Source: Acidothermus sp. (GTDB lineage Bacteria > Actinomycetota > Actinomycetes > Acidothermales > Acidothermaceae). Taken from it: DNA of 50,536 nt. A model generated the notes under the pieces. That model saw only the letters and a list, made by a program, of their open reading frames with translations. It was not told where the DNA came from and did not search any database. Made by a program: the position numbers and the translations under genes. The DNA is taken from positions 1-50,536 of the forward strand of contig JAIMAI010000014.1 in the NCBI GenBank assembly GCA_023512015.1. Reading direction: 5' to 3'. Positions within the stretch are counted from its first letter, which is position 1. Each line of letters begins with the position of its first letter. This document shows positions 28,177-37,674 of the stretch, one piece after another.

Positions 28177-28182
28177 TAGGCT
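28177..28182 (+). promoter_or_regulatory. Candidate -10 for the cyclohexanecarboxyl-CoA-like operon (TAGGCT)
   Basis: TAGGCT lies 91 nt before the ATG at 28274, implying a leader of about 85 nt that contains the strong AGGAGG (28263-28268) ribosome site. This is the only obvious hexamer in the 159-bp gap after pafA, so the five-gene segment may have its own transcript. Confidence 0.35.
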
Positions 28183-28273
28183 GGCGCTCGCCGCGGATCT
28201 GCCGCGACCAGCACCACGCTGTCTCATCGGCCGCCTCGCTACCGCGACCGGCCCGATCGAGCAGGAGGGGAGT

Positions 28274-31261
28274 ATGCGTCTCATCGTCAAGGAGACGGTC
28301 GGCGAGCTGACCGGCGAGCTGGCCATCCCCAACTCCAAGTACCACGCGCACCGGGCGCTGATCCTGGCCTCGCTGGCCGAGGGGACCAGCCACATCCACG
28401 GCCTCTCGGACGCCGGCCACGTCCGCTACACCATCGACGCCCTGCGCAAACTCGGGACCGAGATCGACGTGGACGGCGACACGTTCGTCGTCCGAGGCGG
28501 ACCGTACCGCCCCAGACGCCAAGAGATTTCCGTCGGGAGCTCCGGCACCACCCTGTACTTCCTCACCGGCCTGGCCTGTCTTGCCGAAAATCCGGTGACC
28601 GTCGTGGGGCAGCGCTACTTCCAACGTCGTCCGATCAAGCCGCTCCTCGCTGCGTTGCAGGCGATGGGGGTCGACGTCTCCTCGCCGACGGGGTGCCCGC
28701 CGATCGCCGTCCGGCCCGGCCGCCCCCGCGGAGGGCGGGTCACCATCGCCGGCACCCTCTCCCAGTGGATCTCCGGTTTGCTGCTCTTGGCGCCGTTCGC
28801 AACCCACCCCACCGTGATTGAAGTCGAGGGAGAGCTGAACGAGCGCTCGTACATCGATCTCACGATCCGCATGATGCGGAGCTTCGGCCTGCACGTGGAG
28901 GCTGCTCCCGACGCCCGCCGTTTCGAAATCCCACCGAATCAGGTGCCCCACCCCGCGGACCTCACCCTTCCGCCGGACGTCGGTGCCGCCGCGTTCGGCC
29001 TCGCCGTGACCGCTTTGCACCCTTCCGACGTCCGATTCCGCGGACTGCGATCCACCTCCAGTGCGGACGTCGACCACCCCGAGGCCGACCTGCTGGACAT
29101 CGTCGCGGGAATGGGCCTCCCGATGGTGGTCGAACCCGACACCGGGATGGTGCGGGTGCGTCACCAGGGCATCGAGCTCGCTCCGATCGACGTCGACTGC
29201 CGCGACGTGCCAGACATGCTGCCGATCCTGTCGGTCCTCGCGACCTTCGCCAAGGGGCGAAGCGTGCTCCGCAACGTCGCTCACATCCGGCTCAAGGAGT
29301 CGGACCGGGTAGCCGCGATGCTCCAGCTCAATCGGATGGGAGGACGGCTGGAGCAGCGCGATACCCAACTGATCTGCGAGGGGGTCGAGCGGCTCACCGG
29401 AACCGACCTGTCGTCCTTCAACGACCATCGGGTTCTCATGGCCCTCGCTGTCGCGGCGTCCCGGGCCGAAGGGGAGACCCGGCTCACCTATCCCAACGCC
29501 TACCGGATCTCCTATCCACGTTTCCTCGACGAGATGAACGGGATCGGAGTGGCCATGTCCGTGGAGGCCACCCCGATCCGCGCGACGCGCCCCTCGAGGC
29601 AGCAGCCGACACGGCCGGCGGTCTCCCCGGCCCGGCTCGCCGCCGTCCCGATCGACCGGCACATCGCGAAGTGGGCACGTCGGCGTCCGGAGGAGCCGGC
29701 GGTGGTGGACGTCGCAGCGGACCGCGTCCTGACCTGGCGGGAATTCGCCGAACGAGCCGATGCTGTGGGCTTCGGCCTGCTGCGCCTCGGAGTCGGTGCC
29801 GAAGAGCCGGTGGCTTACCAACTGCCGAACCGGGCGGAATTCCCGATATTGGCCGCGGGGATCGCGCGAATCGGAGCGGTGAGTTGTCCGCTCATGCCGT
29901 TCTACCGGCGACGTGAAGTGAGTTTCATGCTGGCGCGTTCCCGAGCGCGCGTGCTGATCCTTCCGCGGGCTTTTCGGGGTCGGGACTACCTCGCGGAGAC
30001 CGTTGAATTGCTCGCCGAGGAGCCGGGTCTTTCCGTGCGGCACGTAGTCGTCCTGGACTGCGACGGCCCGTTGCCCACCGAGCCTGCCGGGGTGAGCTGG
30101 CACCGCTTCGAGGACGTCTTCGCCTCGGACCCCTCCCCGCAGCGGACCCGCGCGCTCGCAGCCCGCCGTCCGAACGCCGATGCGTTGGCGCAACTGCTTT
30201 TCACGTCGGGCACGTCGGGGGAACCGAAAGGCGTGCTGCACCGCATGTCGACCCTCACCCGCGCGGTGGGTATGGAAATTCGCCATCTCGGTCTCGGGGC
30301 GGAGGATCGGATTTTCGTCCCGTCACCTCTCGCACACCAAACCGGTTTCCTGTACGGCATGTGGCTGGCCTTCGTTCTCGGTGTGCCGCAAATTCTGCAG
30401 CCGATTTGGGACGGCCGCATCGCCGCCGACGCGATTCGCCGGTACGGCGCGACATTCGTGCAGGCGGCCACCCCCTTCTTGGCCGACCTGGTGTCGGTGG
30501 TGGAGGAGACCGGCCAACGGCCCGAAACCTTGCGCATTTTCGTCGCGACCGGGGCGGCGGTTCCGCGCAACCTCGCGGAGCGCGCCACCAGGATGCTGGG
30601 CGCGGCGGTGTGTGGCGCGTGGGGAACCACCGAGACCTGCTTGGGCACCCTGGCGGCACCGGGCGACGAGCCGGCGAAAGTCTGGGGGACCGACGGGCGG
30701 CCGCTGGCCGACATCGCGGTACGGGTGACCGACGACGACGGCAACGTCCTGGCTCCCGGCGTCGAAGGGAATTTCGAGGTGAAATCCCCCACCTTGTTCG
30801 TCGGCTATTTGGACCACCCGGAATGGACGGCGGCGGCCCTCACGCCCGACGGCTGGTACCGCAGCGGCGACCTTGCGATCATCGGGGACGACGGCTACGT
30901 CCGCATCACGGGTCGAGCCAAGGATGTCATCAACCGTGGGGGAGAGAAAATCCCGGTCGCCGAGGTGGAGCAGATCCTGCACACCCATCCGGCGGTCAAG
31001 GACGTCGCGATCGTCGCGATGCCGGACGAGCGGTTGGGGGAACGGGCGTGTGCGTACGTCGTCCTGCGGCCCGGGGAGACCCTGGATTTCACCGAGATGC
31101 AGCGTTTCCTGGACGACCGCCACGTCGCCAAGCAGTACTGGCCGGAGCGGTTGGAAATCATCGACGAATTGCCGCGGAATCCCACCGGCAAGATACAGAA
31201 ATTCAAGTTGAGGGAACGCATCCGTGCCACCCTGGCAGCGGAGCGTAACGAAGAGCAGTGA
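28274..31261 (+). CDS. EPSP-synthase-like / acyl-CoA ligase fusion (PlmJK-type)
   Basis: A 995-residue two-domain protein. Residues 1-430 have the EPSP synthase fold and keep many PEP-site residues by E. coli numbering (Lys22, Arg27, Asp314, the KESDR at 341-345, NDHR at 383-386). The phosphate pocket of shikimate-3-phosphate is altered: SKS becomes SKY (Tyr23), SSQ becomes LSQ (162-164) and the Asn before K-E becomes His337. After an Arg/Pro-rich linker, residues about 450-995 are an AMP-forming ligase with TSGTSGEPKG (644-653), GAWGTTE (about 782-788), RSGDLAII and catalytic Lys973 in PTGKIQKF. From memory, the phoslactomycin CHC-CoA pathway has the same fusion (PlmJK). AGGAGG precedes the ATG. 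Dehydration and CoA activation of shikimate is the inferred role. Confidence 0.85.
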   Translation: MRLIVKETVGELTGELAIPNSKYHAHRALILASLAEGTSHIHGLSDAGHVRYTIDALRKLGTEIDVDGDTFVVRGGPYRPRRQEISVGSSGTTLYFLTGLACLAENPVTVVGQRYFQRRPIKPLLAALQAMGVDVSSPTGCPPIAVRPGRPRGGRVTIAGTLSQWISGLLLLAPFATHPTVIEVEGELNERSYIDLTIRMMRSFGLHVEAAPDARRFEIPPNQVPHPADLTLPPDVGAAAFGLAVTALHPSDVRFRGLRSTSSADVDHPEADLLDIVAGMGLPMVVEPDTGMVRVRHQGIELAPIDVDCRDVPDMLPILSVLATFAKGRSVLRNVAHIRLKESDRVAAMLQLNRMGGRLEQRDTQLICEGVERLTGTDLSSFNDHRVLMALAVAASRAEGETRLTYPNAYRISYPRFLDEMNGIGVAMSVEATPIRATRPSRQQPTRPAVSPARLAAVPIDRHIAKWARRRPEEPAVVDVAADRVLTWREFAERADAVGFGLLRLGVGAEEPVAYQLPNRAEFPILAAGIARIGAVSCPLMPFYRRREVSFMLARSRARVLILPRAFRGRDYLAETVELLAEEPGLSVRHVVVLDCDGPLPTEPAGVSWHRFEDVFASDPSPQRTRALAARRPNADALAQLLFTSGTSGEPKGVLHRMSTLTRAVGMEIRHLGLGAEDRIFVPSPLAHQTGFLYGMWLAFVLGVPQILQPIWDGRIAADAIRRYGATFVQAATPFLADLVSVVEETGQRPETLRIFVATGAAVPRNLAERATRMLGAAVCGAWGTTETCLGTLAAPGDEPAKVWGTDGRPLADIAVRVTDDDGNVLAPGVEGNFEVKSPTLFVGYLDHPEWTAAALTPDGWYRSGDLAIIGDDGYVRITGRAKDVINRGGEKIPVAEVEQILHTHPAVKDVAIVAMPDERLGERACAYVVLRPGETLDFTEMQRFLDDRHVAKQYWPERLEIIDELPRNPTGKIQKFKLRERIRATLAAERNEEQ

Positions 31262-31271
31262 GGACGAAGCA

Positions 31272-32411
31272 ATGAGCATCGAGGACGAGGATTTCGAGCG
31301 GCTGCGCCGGGAGGTCGAGGAATTCGTCCGTGGGCCGGGTGAGCAGTACGCCCAAGAAATCGAGGCCACCGGGCGGGTACCGCAGCGGCTGTGGACGGAC
31401 CTGCGCGACCGCGGGTATCTGCGGCTGGCCGCTCCGCAAGAGTACGGCGGCCGTGGGTTGCGGTTCTCCAAGTACCTGGAACTCGTCGAGCTCTTCTCCA
31501 TGTCCCACGCGTCCCTCCGAATGATCGTGCATGTGGTGAACGGAATCTGGAGAGCGATCGATCAGCTCGCCACCGACGAGCAGCGTAAGAAGTTCGTCTT
31601 ACCCCAGGTGTCCGGCGACATCCGGGTCGCCTTCACCCTCACCGAGCCGACCGCGGGAACCGGCGCGGACATCCGCAGCACCGTCGTCCGCGACGGTGAT
31701 CTGTACTACCTGTCGGGCGAAAAGCACCTCATCACCTTCGGGGTGCACTGCGACTACTGGTTGCTCTTCGCCCGGCTCGCGGGAACGACCGGCAAGGACG
31801 GCACCGTTGCGCTCATGGTCGACCGGAATTCTCCGGGCGTCACCGTGGAGGAGATGTCACGCTCCATGGGAGTGCGGGGAACCGACCACGCCCACCTCGT
31901 CTTCCGCGACACCCCGGTTCCGGTTGCGAACCGACTCGGAGAAGAAGGGCAGGGCCTGGACGTCGCGTTCGGCGGATTCCTCACACCCAGCCGGATATCC
32001 GTCGCGATGACCTGCGTCGGTCTGGCCCGCCGAGCTCAGGAATTGGCCGTGGAATACGCCAAGAAGCGCGTCACGTTCGGGAAACGGCTGGCCGATCGCC
32101 AGGTCATCGCGTACGCCCTTGCGGAAAACGCGACCGACATCGAAGCCGCACGCCAGCTCACCCTGTACGCCGCCCGTGAATGGGAGAACGGCGCGCCGAA
32201 CGCGCTCACCCTGTCCTCGATGGCCAAACTCAACGCCGTCGACATGCTCACCCGGGTCACCGACAAGGCCCTCCAGATTCACGGCGGAATCGGATACTTC
32301 GAATCCTCCCCCATCGAACGGGTGTACCGCGACGCGCGTGCACAACGCTTCGAGGAAGGCACCAATGAAATCCAGAAAACGGTGATCGCGCGGAGCGTCC
32401 TCGGCGAGTGA
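31272..32411 (+). CDS. Acyl-CoA dehydrogenase (AnsL/PlmL-type)
   Basis: A 379-residue FAD-dependent acyl-CoA dehydrogenase. The mid-domain signature [15 protein letters not shown] (FAD and substrate contact) and the C-terminal helix [19 protein letters not shown] are present, with the likely catalytic base Glu362 before Gly-Thr. Length is normal. The start at ATG 31272, 10 nt after the fusion gene, gives the usual N-terminal helical domain; a frame beginning at 31224 would overlap the ligase. Within the inferred cyclohexanecarboxyl-CoA pathway an AnsL-like dehydrogenase would handle a ring-CoA intermediate. The GTGA overlap with the next frame suggests translational coupling. Confidence 0.88.
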   Translation: MSIEDEDFERLRREVEEFVRGPGEQYAQEIEATGRVPQRLWTDLRDRGYLRLAAPQEYGGRGLRFSKYLELVELFSMSHASLRMIVHVVNGIWRAIDQLATDEQRKKFVLPQVSGDIRVAFTLTEPTAGTGADIRSTVVRDGDLYYLSGEKHLITFGVHCDYWLLFARLAGTTGKDGTVALMVDRNSPGVTVEEMSRSMGVRGTDHAHLVFRDTPVPVANRLGEEGQGLDVAFGGFLTPSRISVAMTCVGLARRAQELAVEYAKKRVTFGKRLADRQVIAYALAENATDIEAARQLTLYAAREWENGAPNALTLSSMAKLNAVDMLTRVTDKALQIHGGIGYFESSPIERVYRDARAQRFEEGTNEIQKTVIARSVLGE

Positions 32412-32470
32412 ACATCGAGGTGTGCCGCGAGCCGCGCGAAGATGACGACGATCCATTTCGAGAGGTGGAT

Positions 32471-33316
32471 GTGACCGAGCAGATACCACGGATGCAGGCT
32501 TCCGACCCCGTTCCGAGCGACTACAAAAGGAAAGTCGCTGTGATCACCGGAGCGTCGCGGGGGATCGGCCGAGCCGTCGCCCTCACCCTCGCCCGCGGAG
32601 GCGCGTCGATCGTCGTGAACTACAAGAAGAACGCCGACCTCGCCGAGCAGGTCCGCAAGGAAATCGAACAGGCGGGCGGACAGGCTCTGACCGTGGCCGC
32701 GGACGTGGAGAATCCCGAGGACATCGACCGCCTCTTCGAGGCGACTCGGGAGGCGTACGGTCGGCTGGACTTCTTCATCTCCAACGCCGCCGCGAGTGCC
32801 TTCAAGAACATCATGGACATCCGGCCCCACCACCTGGATCGCAGCTTTGCGATGAACGTCCGTGCGTTCGTGCTCGGCGCACAACGGGCGGTATCCCTGA
32901 TGGACCGGGGTGGGCGTATCGTCGCGCTCTCCAGTTACGGGAGCACGCGGGCGTACCCGACCTACGCGATCCTCGGGGCGATGAAAGCCGCGATCGAAGC
33001 CTGGGTGCGGTACATGGCCTTGGAATTCGCCCACCGCGGCGTCAACGTCAACGCGGTGAGCGGGGGGCTCATCCAATCGGATTCGCTCGATTATTTCTAC
33101 GGAATCCCGGGGATGGCGCCGATGGAGACCGTGCTGGAGAAAATCCCGAAGCGCCGACCGGGAACCGTACAAGAAGTCGCCGACGCGGTCGAATTCCTGC
33201 TCTCTCCGGCGTCGGAATACATCACCGGCCAGACCATCGTCGTCGACGGCGGTCTGTCCATCGTCTCCCCGCCGTTCGCCCACGACCTCACGCCTCCGCT
33301 CGCGTGGGATGACTGA
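32471..33316 (+). CDS. FabL/ChcA-type enoyl reductase (SDR)
   Basis: A 281-residue short-chain dehydrogenase fold with the NAD(P)H motif TGASRGIG (about 26-33). The catalytic pair is Tyr165-X6-Lys172 (YAILGAMK). The X6 spacing, rather than the usual YXXXK, marks enoyl reductases of the FabI/FabL kind. Downstream NAVSGG and [11 protein letters not shown] match FabL. ChcA, the 1-cyclohexenylcarbonyl-CoA reductase of CHC-CoA pathways, is a natural candidate for its role here. The GTG at 32471 is preferred because AGAGG lies 5 nt before it; a frame from GTG 32408 overlaps the preceding stop and would add 21 polar residues. It overlaps the next gene by 8 nt. Confidence 0.83.
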   Translation: MTEQIPRMQASDPVPSDYKRKVAVITGASRGIGRAVALTLARGGASIVVNYKKNADLAEQVRKEIEQAGGQALTVAADVENPEDIDRLFEATREAYGRLDFFISNAAASAFKNIMDIRPHHLDRSFAMNVRAFVLGAQRAVSLMDRGGRIVALSSYGSTRAYPTYAILGAMKAAIEAWVRYMALEFAHRGVNVNAVSGGLIQSDSLDYFYGIPGMAPMETVLEKIPKRRPGTVQEVADAVEFLLSPASEYITGQTIVVDGGLSIVSPPFAHDLTPPLAWDD

Positions 33317-35447
33317 GCGGGGGCACGACATTCGCCACCCCCACGTCTTCCGACCGGGGAGGATCGGCACCCTCGACCTCCCGCACCGGATCGTCATGGG
33401 GGCGATGCACCTCGGCACCGAAACCGGGGAGGTCACCGACCTCGTCGCGTTCTACCGGGAACGGGTAGACGGCGGGGCGGGGCTCATCGTCACCGGCGGA
33501 GCGGCGGTCAACGCCGAGGGCGCCGGCGGCCCACGCTACGCCGTCCTCACCCGATCCGAGGATCGCGAACGGCTCGCCGCCTTGGCCCGCGACATCCGCG
33601 TCCTCGGCGGAATCCTTTGTCTGCAGCTCTTCCACGCCGGCCGCTACGCCGTGGGAACTGGGATTGCCCCGGTCGCTCCCTCTCCGGTCTACAGCCGGCT
33701 TGCCGGATGCGAACCCCGCGAACTCACCGAGGCCGACATCGAACGCACCCTCGACGATTTCGCGGCCGCGGCCGTCTTCGCCCGCGACGCCGGATTCGCC
33801 GCTGTCGAGGTCATGGCTTCGGAAGGCTACCTCATCAACGAATTCCTCGCCCCCTGCACGAATCTGCGCACCGACGGATGGGGTGGGGACGCCGAGCGGC
33901 GCCGGCGTTTCGGCGTCGAGGTGGTACGCCGCATCCGCGCCGCGGTCGGGCCGGATTTCCCGCTGATCGTGCGGATATCGGGGGCCGACTTGGTGGACGG
34001 CGGCACGCCTCCCGACGAGGTGGACGCCTTTGCCGTGTCCCTTGCGGAGGCCGGTGTCGACGCCCTCAACGTCGGAATCGGCTGGCACGAATCACCCGTC
34101 CCCACGGTCCAAACGGTCGTGCCCCACGGGATATGGCTGCCGGTAGCGCGCCGGATTCGCCGTCTCGTCACCCCCCTGCCGGTCATCGGCGGCAACCGGG
34201 TCAACGACCTCGCCGCAGCCGAAGAATTCCTGGCCGCCGCGGACGTCGATTTCGTGTCGATGGCGCGGCCTTTCCTGGCCGACCCTGAGTTCGTGGCGAA
34301 ATCCCGTACCGGGCGGGCCGTCAACGTGTGTATCGCCTGCAACCAAGCGTGTATCGACCGTTCCCTCGTCGACGAGCGGGTTTCGTGCCTGGTGAACCCG
34401 CGAGCCGGATTCGAAAGGCGCCATCCGAAAATCAACGCGGAGCACGTGTCGACGGCCCCCGGAGGGTCGAGGCCACCCAGGGGGCGCGTGGCCGTCGTCG
34501 GTGGGGGACCGGCCGGTCTGCAAGCAGCCGTCCGGCTCGCCGAACACGGCCTGCAGGTCGAACTCTTCGAGAAAGACGACGAACTCGGCGGGCAATTCCG
34601 GCTCGCCCGCGTGGTCCCGGGGAAATCCGACTACGGACGGACCATCGAGTATTTCGCCGCCCGGCTCCGCGAGCTCGGGGTCGCCGTCCACCTTGGGGCA
34701 GCGATCGATCCCGCCGACATCGAGCCGCTTCTTGCTTTCGACGCGGTCGTCGTCGCCACCGGGGTGCGTCCGCGTCGCCTCGAAATCCCCGGGGCCGACC
34801 TGCCGCACGTCGTGGACTACCCGCGGGCTTTCGACGCCGCGCATCTCGGCCGACGGGTGGTCGTCATCGGCGGCGGGGGCATCGCGGTGGACGTCGCACA
34901 CTTCGCGGCCCATCCGCCGTCCGCCGATCGTGAGCTGTTCATCGACCACTACGGGCTGGCGGACCTGCTGGGCGGAGGTCCGACCGATCGAGCGAGGTCG
35001 GCGCGGCGGGAAGTCACCGTCGTCCACCGCTCGGCGAAACTCGGCACCCGGCTCGGCCGATCGAGCCGATGGGCAGTGCTCGCCGAGTTGCGGCACGCCG
35101 GGGTGCGGGTCCTGCACGGGGTGAGCTACCGCCACATCGACGAAGGCGGGGTGCAGGTGACGACGTCGGACGGCGCCCCCCAGTACCTGCCGGCGGACAC
35201 CGTCGTCGTCGCGATCGGGCAGCAGCCGGAGGCGGAGCTCGAAACCGCGCTGGCCACTCGGGGCGTGCGCCACGAATGCATCGGGGGCGCCCGCGACGCC
35301 ACCGGTCTGGACGCCGTCCGGGCTTTCGCCGAAGGGCTGACGGCCGCCGACCGGCTCGCCGCCGAGCTCGGCGCTCCCACTGCACCGGCCGGACCCGCGG
35401 ACACCTCCAATGAGGCTTCGGGCCTGGCAGCCGGGACCGTACGATAG
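33309..35447 (+). CDS. FadH-type 2,4-dienoyl-CoA reductase (AnsM/PlmM-like)
   Basis: A 712-residue flavin/iron-sulfur oxidoreductase. Residues 1-370 are an old-yellow-enzyme FMN barrel. The catalytic pair of E. coli FadH is conserved as Tyr174 (SEGYLINEF) and His260 ([10 protein letters not shown]). Four cysteines, 341, 344, 348 and 360 (CX2CX3CX11C, the same spacing as FadH), bind a [4Fe-4S] cluster. The rest holds FAD ([12 protein letters not shown], about 397) and NADP ([13 protein letters not shown], about 520) Rossmann domains. All parts needed for 2,4-dienoyl-CoA reduction are intact, which fits stepwise reduction of a cyclohexadienyl-CoA. It overlaps the enoyl reductase by 8 nt. Its TAG stop lies within the -10 of the next gene. 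Confidence 0.9.
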   Translation: MTERGHDIRHPHVFRPGRIGTLDLPHRIVMGAMHLGTETGEVTDLVAFYRERVDGGAGLIVTGGAAVNAEGAGGPRYAVLTRSEDRERLAALARDIRVLGGILCLQLFHAGRYAVGTGIAPVAPSPVYSRLAGCEPRELTEADIERTLDDFAAAAVFARDAGFAAVEVMASEGYLINEFLAPCTNLRTDGWGGDAERRRRFGVEVVRRIRAAVGPDFPLIVRISGADLVDGGTPPDEVDAFAVSLAEAGVDALNVGIGWHESPVPTVQTVVPHGIWLPVARRIRRLVTPLPVIGGNRVNDLAAAEEFLAAADVDFVSMARPFLADPEFVAKSRTGRAVNVCIACNQACIDRSLVDERVSCLVNPRAGFERRHPKINAEHVSTAPGGSRPPRGRVAVVGGGPAGLQAAVRLAEHGLQVELFEKDDELGGQFRLARVVPGKSDYGRTIEYFAARLRELGVAVHLGAAIDPADIEPLLAFDAVVVATGVRPRRLEIPGADLPHVVDYPRAFDAAHLGRRVVVIGGGGIAVDVAHFAAHPPSADRELFIDHYGLADLLGGGPTDRARSARREVTVVHRSAKLGTRLGRSSRWAVLAELRHAGVRVLHGVSYRHIDEGGVQVTTSDGAPQYLPADTVVVAIGQQPEAELETALATRGVRHECIGGARDATGLDAVRAFAEGLTAADRLAAELGAPTAPAGPADTSNEASGLAAGTVR

Positions 35448-35450
35448 CGT
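35445..35450 (+). promoter_or_regulatory. Leaderless-type -10 (TAGCGT) overlapping a stop codon
   Basis: The TAG of the dienoyl-CoA reductase stop (35445-35447) is the first half of TAGCGT. The hexamer ends 7 nt before the ketosynthase GTG at 35458, matching the window-wide leaderless rule. Confidence 0.45.
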
Positions 35451-35457
35451 GACCAAT

Positions 35458-36714
35458 GTGATCGACCGGGTCGTCGTGACCGGGATCGGTGCCGTCACTC
35501 CCGTCGGCCTGGGCCGGGAAGAAACGTGGGACGCTCTCTGCGCGGGCAAATCCGGGGTCGGCGAGATAACGGCATTCGACGCGAGCAATCTTCCCGTGCG
35601 TATCGCCGCCGAGGTCCGCGGATTCGACCCCACCGCACATCTCGATGCCAAGCGACTTCGGCGGACGGCGAGGTTCGCGCAATTCGCCGTCGTGGCCGCC
35701 CGCGAAGCGGTCACCGACGCGGGTCTGCGGCTCGACGACACCGACCGTGAGCGGGTCGGTGTGGTGGTCAACGCCGCCGTCGCAGGATTCGACACCATCG
35801 AGGACGCGACCCGCAGGATCGTCGCGAATCCGGCGGCCCGGCTCAGCCCGTATTTCGTGGCGTCGTCGCTCACCAACATGCCGGCCTGCGAGATCGCCAT
35901 GGATCTCGGGATCCACGGCCCGGTCAACGCTTCCGCGCTGGCGTGCGCCAGCGGGCTGTACGCCGTCGTCGAGGCGGCCCGTCTCATTCGGGCGGGGGAA
36001 GCGGACGTCGTCCTCTGCGGCGGCACCGATGCCGCGATCACTCCGGTGATGTTCTCCGGGCTCACCGTCATGGGCGCGCTGTCCCGACGCAACGATGACC
36101 CGGCCGGGGCGAGCCGACCGTTCGACGCCGACCGTGACGGCTTCGTCTTCGGCGAGGGAGCGGTGGTGCTGGTCGTCGAATCGGAACGCCACGCCCGCGC
36201 CCGCGGCGCCCGGGTCTACGCCGAATACGCCGGCGGAGCCCTTACCTGCGACGCGTTCCACGTCACCGCGCCGGAGCCTTCCGCGCGGTACGCGGCTGCA
36301 GCGATCGACCGAGCGCTGCGCACCGCCGGTACCAAGCCCGACGAGGTGGACTACATCTGCGCGCATGGCACCGGGACCAAGGCCAACGACCGCTCGGAGA
36401 CCAAAGCCATCCGCCGGGTCTTCGGGGAAGCCGCGGACCGGCTGGCGGTCAGTAGCCCGAAATCCATGGTCGGCCATCTGATCGGCGCGGCCGGAGCACT
36501 CGGGGCGATGGTCGCCGTCCTGGCCATCCGCGACCAGCGGGTCCCGCCCACCGTCAACCTGCACACCCCGGACCCGGAATGCGACCTGGACTACGTCCCC
36601 GGCGTGGCCCGCGACATGCCGGTGCGGACGACGCTCACGCAAGCCTTCGGTTTCGGGGGGCAGAATTGTGCCGCTGTTTTCACCGCCTACGAAACGGGTG
36701 AGAAGAGGGGCTGA
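35458..36714 (+). CDS. Beta-ketoacyl-ACP synthase (FabF-type, KAS II)
   Basis: A 418-residue condensing enzyme. The catalytic triad is complete: Cys163 in SALACASG, His303 in CAHGTGT and His340 in KSMVGHLIGAAG, with Lys335 beside it. The positions coincide with E. coli FabF numbering, which supports GTG 35458 (MIDRVVVTGIGAVTPVG) over the earlier codons at 35449 or 35410. It is an active elongating ketosynthase by these residues, not a chain-length factor. Next to the inferred cyclohexanecarboxyl-CoA genes it may extend cyclohexyl primers, but no KAS III starter enzyme is in the window. It stops 8 nt before pafB and is probably cotranscribed with it. Confidence 0.92.
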   Translation: MIDRVVVTGIGAVTPVGLGREETWDALCAGKSGVGEITAFDASNLPVRIAAEVRGFDPTAHLDAKRLRRTARFAQFAVVAAREAVTDAGLRLDDTDRERVGVVVNAAVAGFDTIEDATRRIVANPAARLSPYFVASSLTNMPACEIAMDLGIHGPVNASALACASGLYAVVEAARLIRAGEADVVLCGGTDAAITPVMFSGLTVMGALSRRNDDPAGASRPFDADRDGFVFGEGAVVLVVESERHARARGARVYAEYAGGALTCDAFHVTAPEPSARYAAAAIDRALRTAGTKPDEVDYICAHGTGTKANDRSETKAIRRVFGEAADRLAVSSPKSMVGHLIGAAGALGAMVAVLAIRDQRVPPTVNLHTPDPECDLDYVPGVARDMPVRTTLTQAFGFGGQNCAAVFTAYETGEKRG

Positions 36715-36722
36715 GCGCGGCC

Positions 36723-37673
36723 ATGTCAGCGCGGAAAACCGAGCGCCTGCTCAATTTGGTCATCTGCTTGCTCGCCACCCGGCGGTACCTGACGGCCGAT
36801 TACATCCGCCGCAATGTCGCCGGCTACCAGGACCTCGGCGACGAGGCGTTCAAGCGCAAATTCGAGCGCGACAAAGAGGAATTGCGAGAGCTGGGAATTC
36901 CTCTGGAAGTGGGCACCAATTCCGTCTTCGACGAAGAGCCCGGATATCGCATTCCCCGGGACGCACAGCTGCCCGAAATCTCCTTCACCCCGGCCGAGCT
37001 GAGCGTGCTGGCCCTTGCCGCGCGCACGTGGCAGCACGCGGTTCTGGGGGCGCCGGCTGCCGAGGCCCGGCTGAAATTGCAAGCCGCCGGCATTCCCCTC
37101 GACGAGGCCACACCCACCGGAGTCGAAGCACGGCTGAGGATTCGTGAACCGGCGTTCGAGCCGCTTTTCGATGCGACGTGTGCCGGTCGCGCCGTCCGCT
37201 TCGACTACCGGGAAGCGGGAGCCAGCCGTGAGGTCGAGCCGTGGGGTCTGGTCTCCTGGCACGGTGCCTGGTACCTCGCCGGATACGACCGCATGCGGCG
37301 GGACGTGCGGGTCTTCCGCCTCAGCCGCATCGTCGGCCCGGTCGAACCGATCGGACCGGAGGGCGCGGTCCGGGTCCCCGAGGGCACCGACGTCCGTGCC
37401 CTGGTGCGGGCGGCCGTCGAAGCGACCGAAAGCCCCGAAATTGAGGCCCTGCTCCTGGTCCGCCGTGGGACCGGCATCGGGCTCAGGCGCGACGCTTGGC
37501 GGGTCGAGCCGTACGACGAACGCTGGGAACTGGTCAGCCTTCGGGTTCGCGGAGAGCTCAGGCTCATCGACGAGATCCTGAGCTACGGGTCGGACGTGGT
37601 GGTGCTCGATCCCCCGTCGGTGCGGGCGGCGGTACTGGCCAAGCTCCGCTTCGCGGCCGGGGTGGGAGGCTAG
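36723..37673 (+). CDS. pafB: WYL-domain transcriptional regulator PafB
   Basis: A 316-residue PafB with an N-terminal winged helix-turn-helix (about 1-75), a WYL domain (the literal Trp-Tyr-Leu in GAWYLAGYD near residue 183) and a C-terminal WCX extension. PafB acts with PafC as an activator of the LexA/RecA-independent DNA-damage response in mycobacteria; the WYL domains are thought to sense a single-stranded nucleic acid signal. The ATG at 36723 lies 8 nt after the ketosynthase stop without an obvious ribosome site, so it depends on upstream transcription. The pafC gene follows after one base. Confidence 0.93.
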   Translation: MSARKTERLLNLVICLLATRRYLTADYIRRNVAGYQDLGDEAFKRKFERDKEELRELGIPLEVGTNSVFDEEPGYRIPRDAQLPEISFTPAELSVLALAARTWQHAVLGAPAAEARLKLQAAGIPLDEATPTGVEARLRIREPAFEPLFDATCAGRAVRFDYREAGASREVEPWGLVSWHGAWYLAGYDRMRRDVRVFRLSRIVGPVEPIGPEGAVRVPEGTDVRALVRAAVEATESPEIEALLLVRRGTGIGLRRDAWRVEPYDERWELVSLRVRGELRLIDEILSYGSDVVVLDPPSVRAAVLAKLRFAAGVGG

Positions 37674-37674
37674 G

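Noticed and set aside
28274-29570. Housekeeping AroA (EPSP synthase of the shikimate pathway)
   Set aside because: The fusion to a CoA ligase, the operon partners and the altered phosphate-contact residues argue against the primary-metabolic enzyme.
26540-30286. A 1,248-codon open frame on the minus strand across pafA and the fusion gene
   Set aside because: It is antisense to two clearly real genes. Its product is low-complexity and without domains, a typical artefact of high G+C third positions.
35458-36714. Ketosynthase as a chain-length factor of an aromatic type II polyketide cluster
   Set aside because: The active-site Cys163 and both histidines are present, and no partner ketosynthase, ACP or cyclase genes are nearby.
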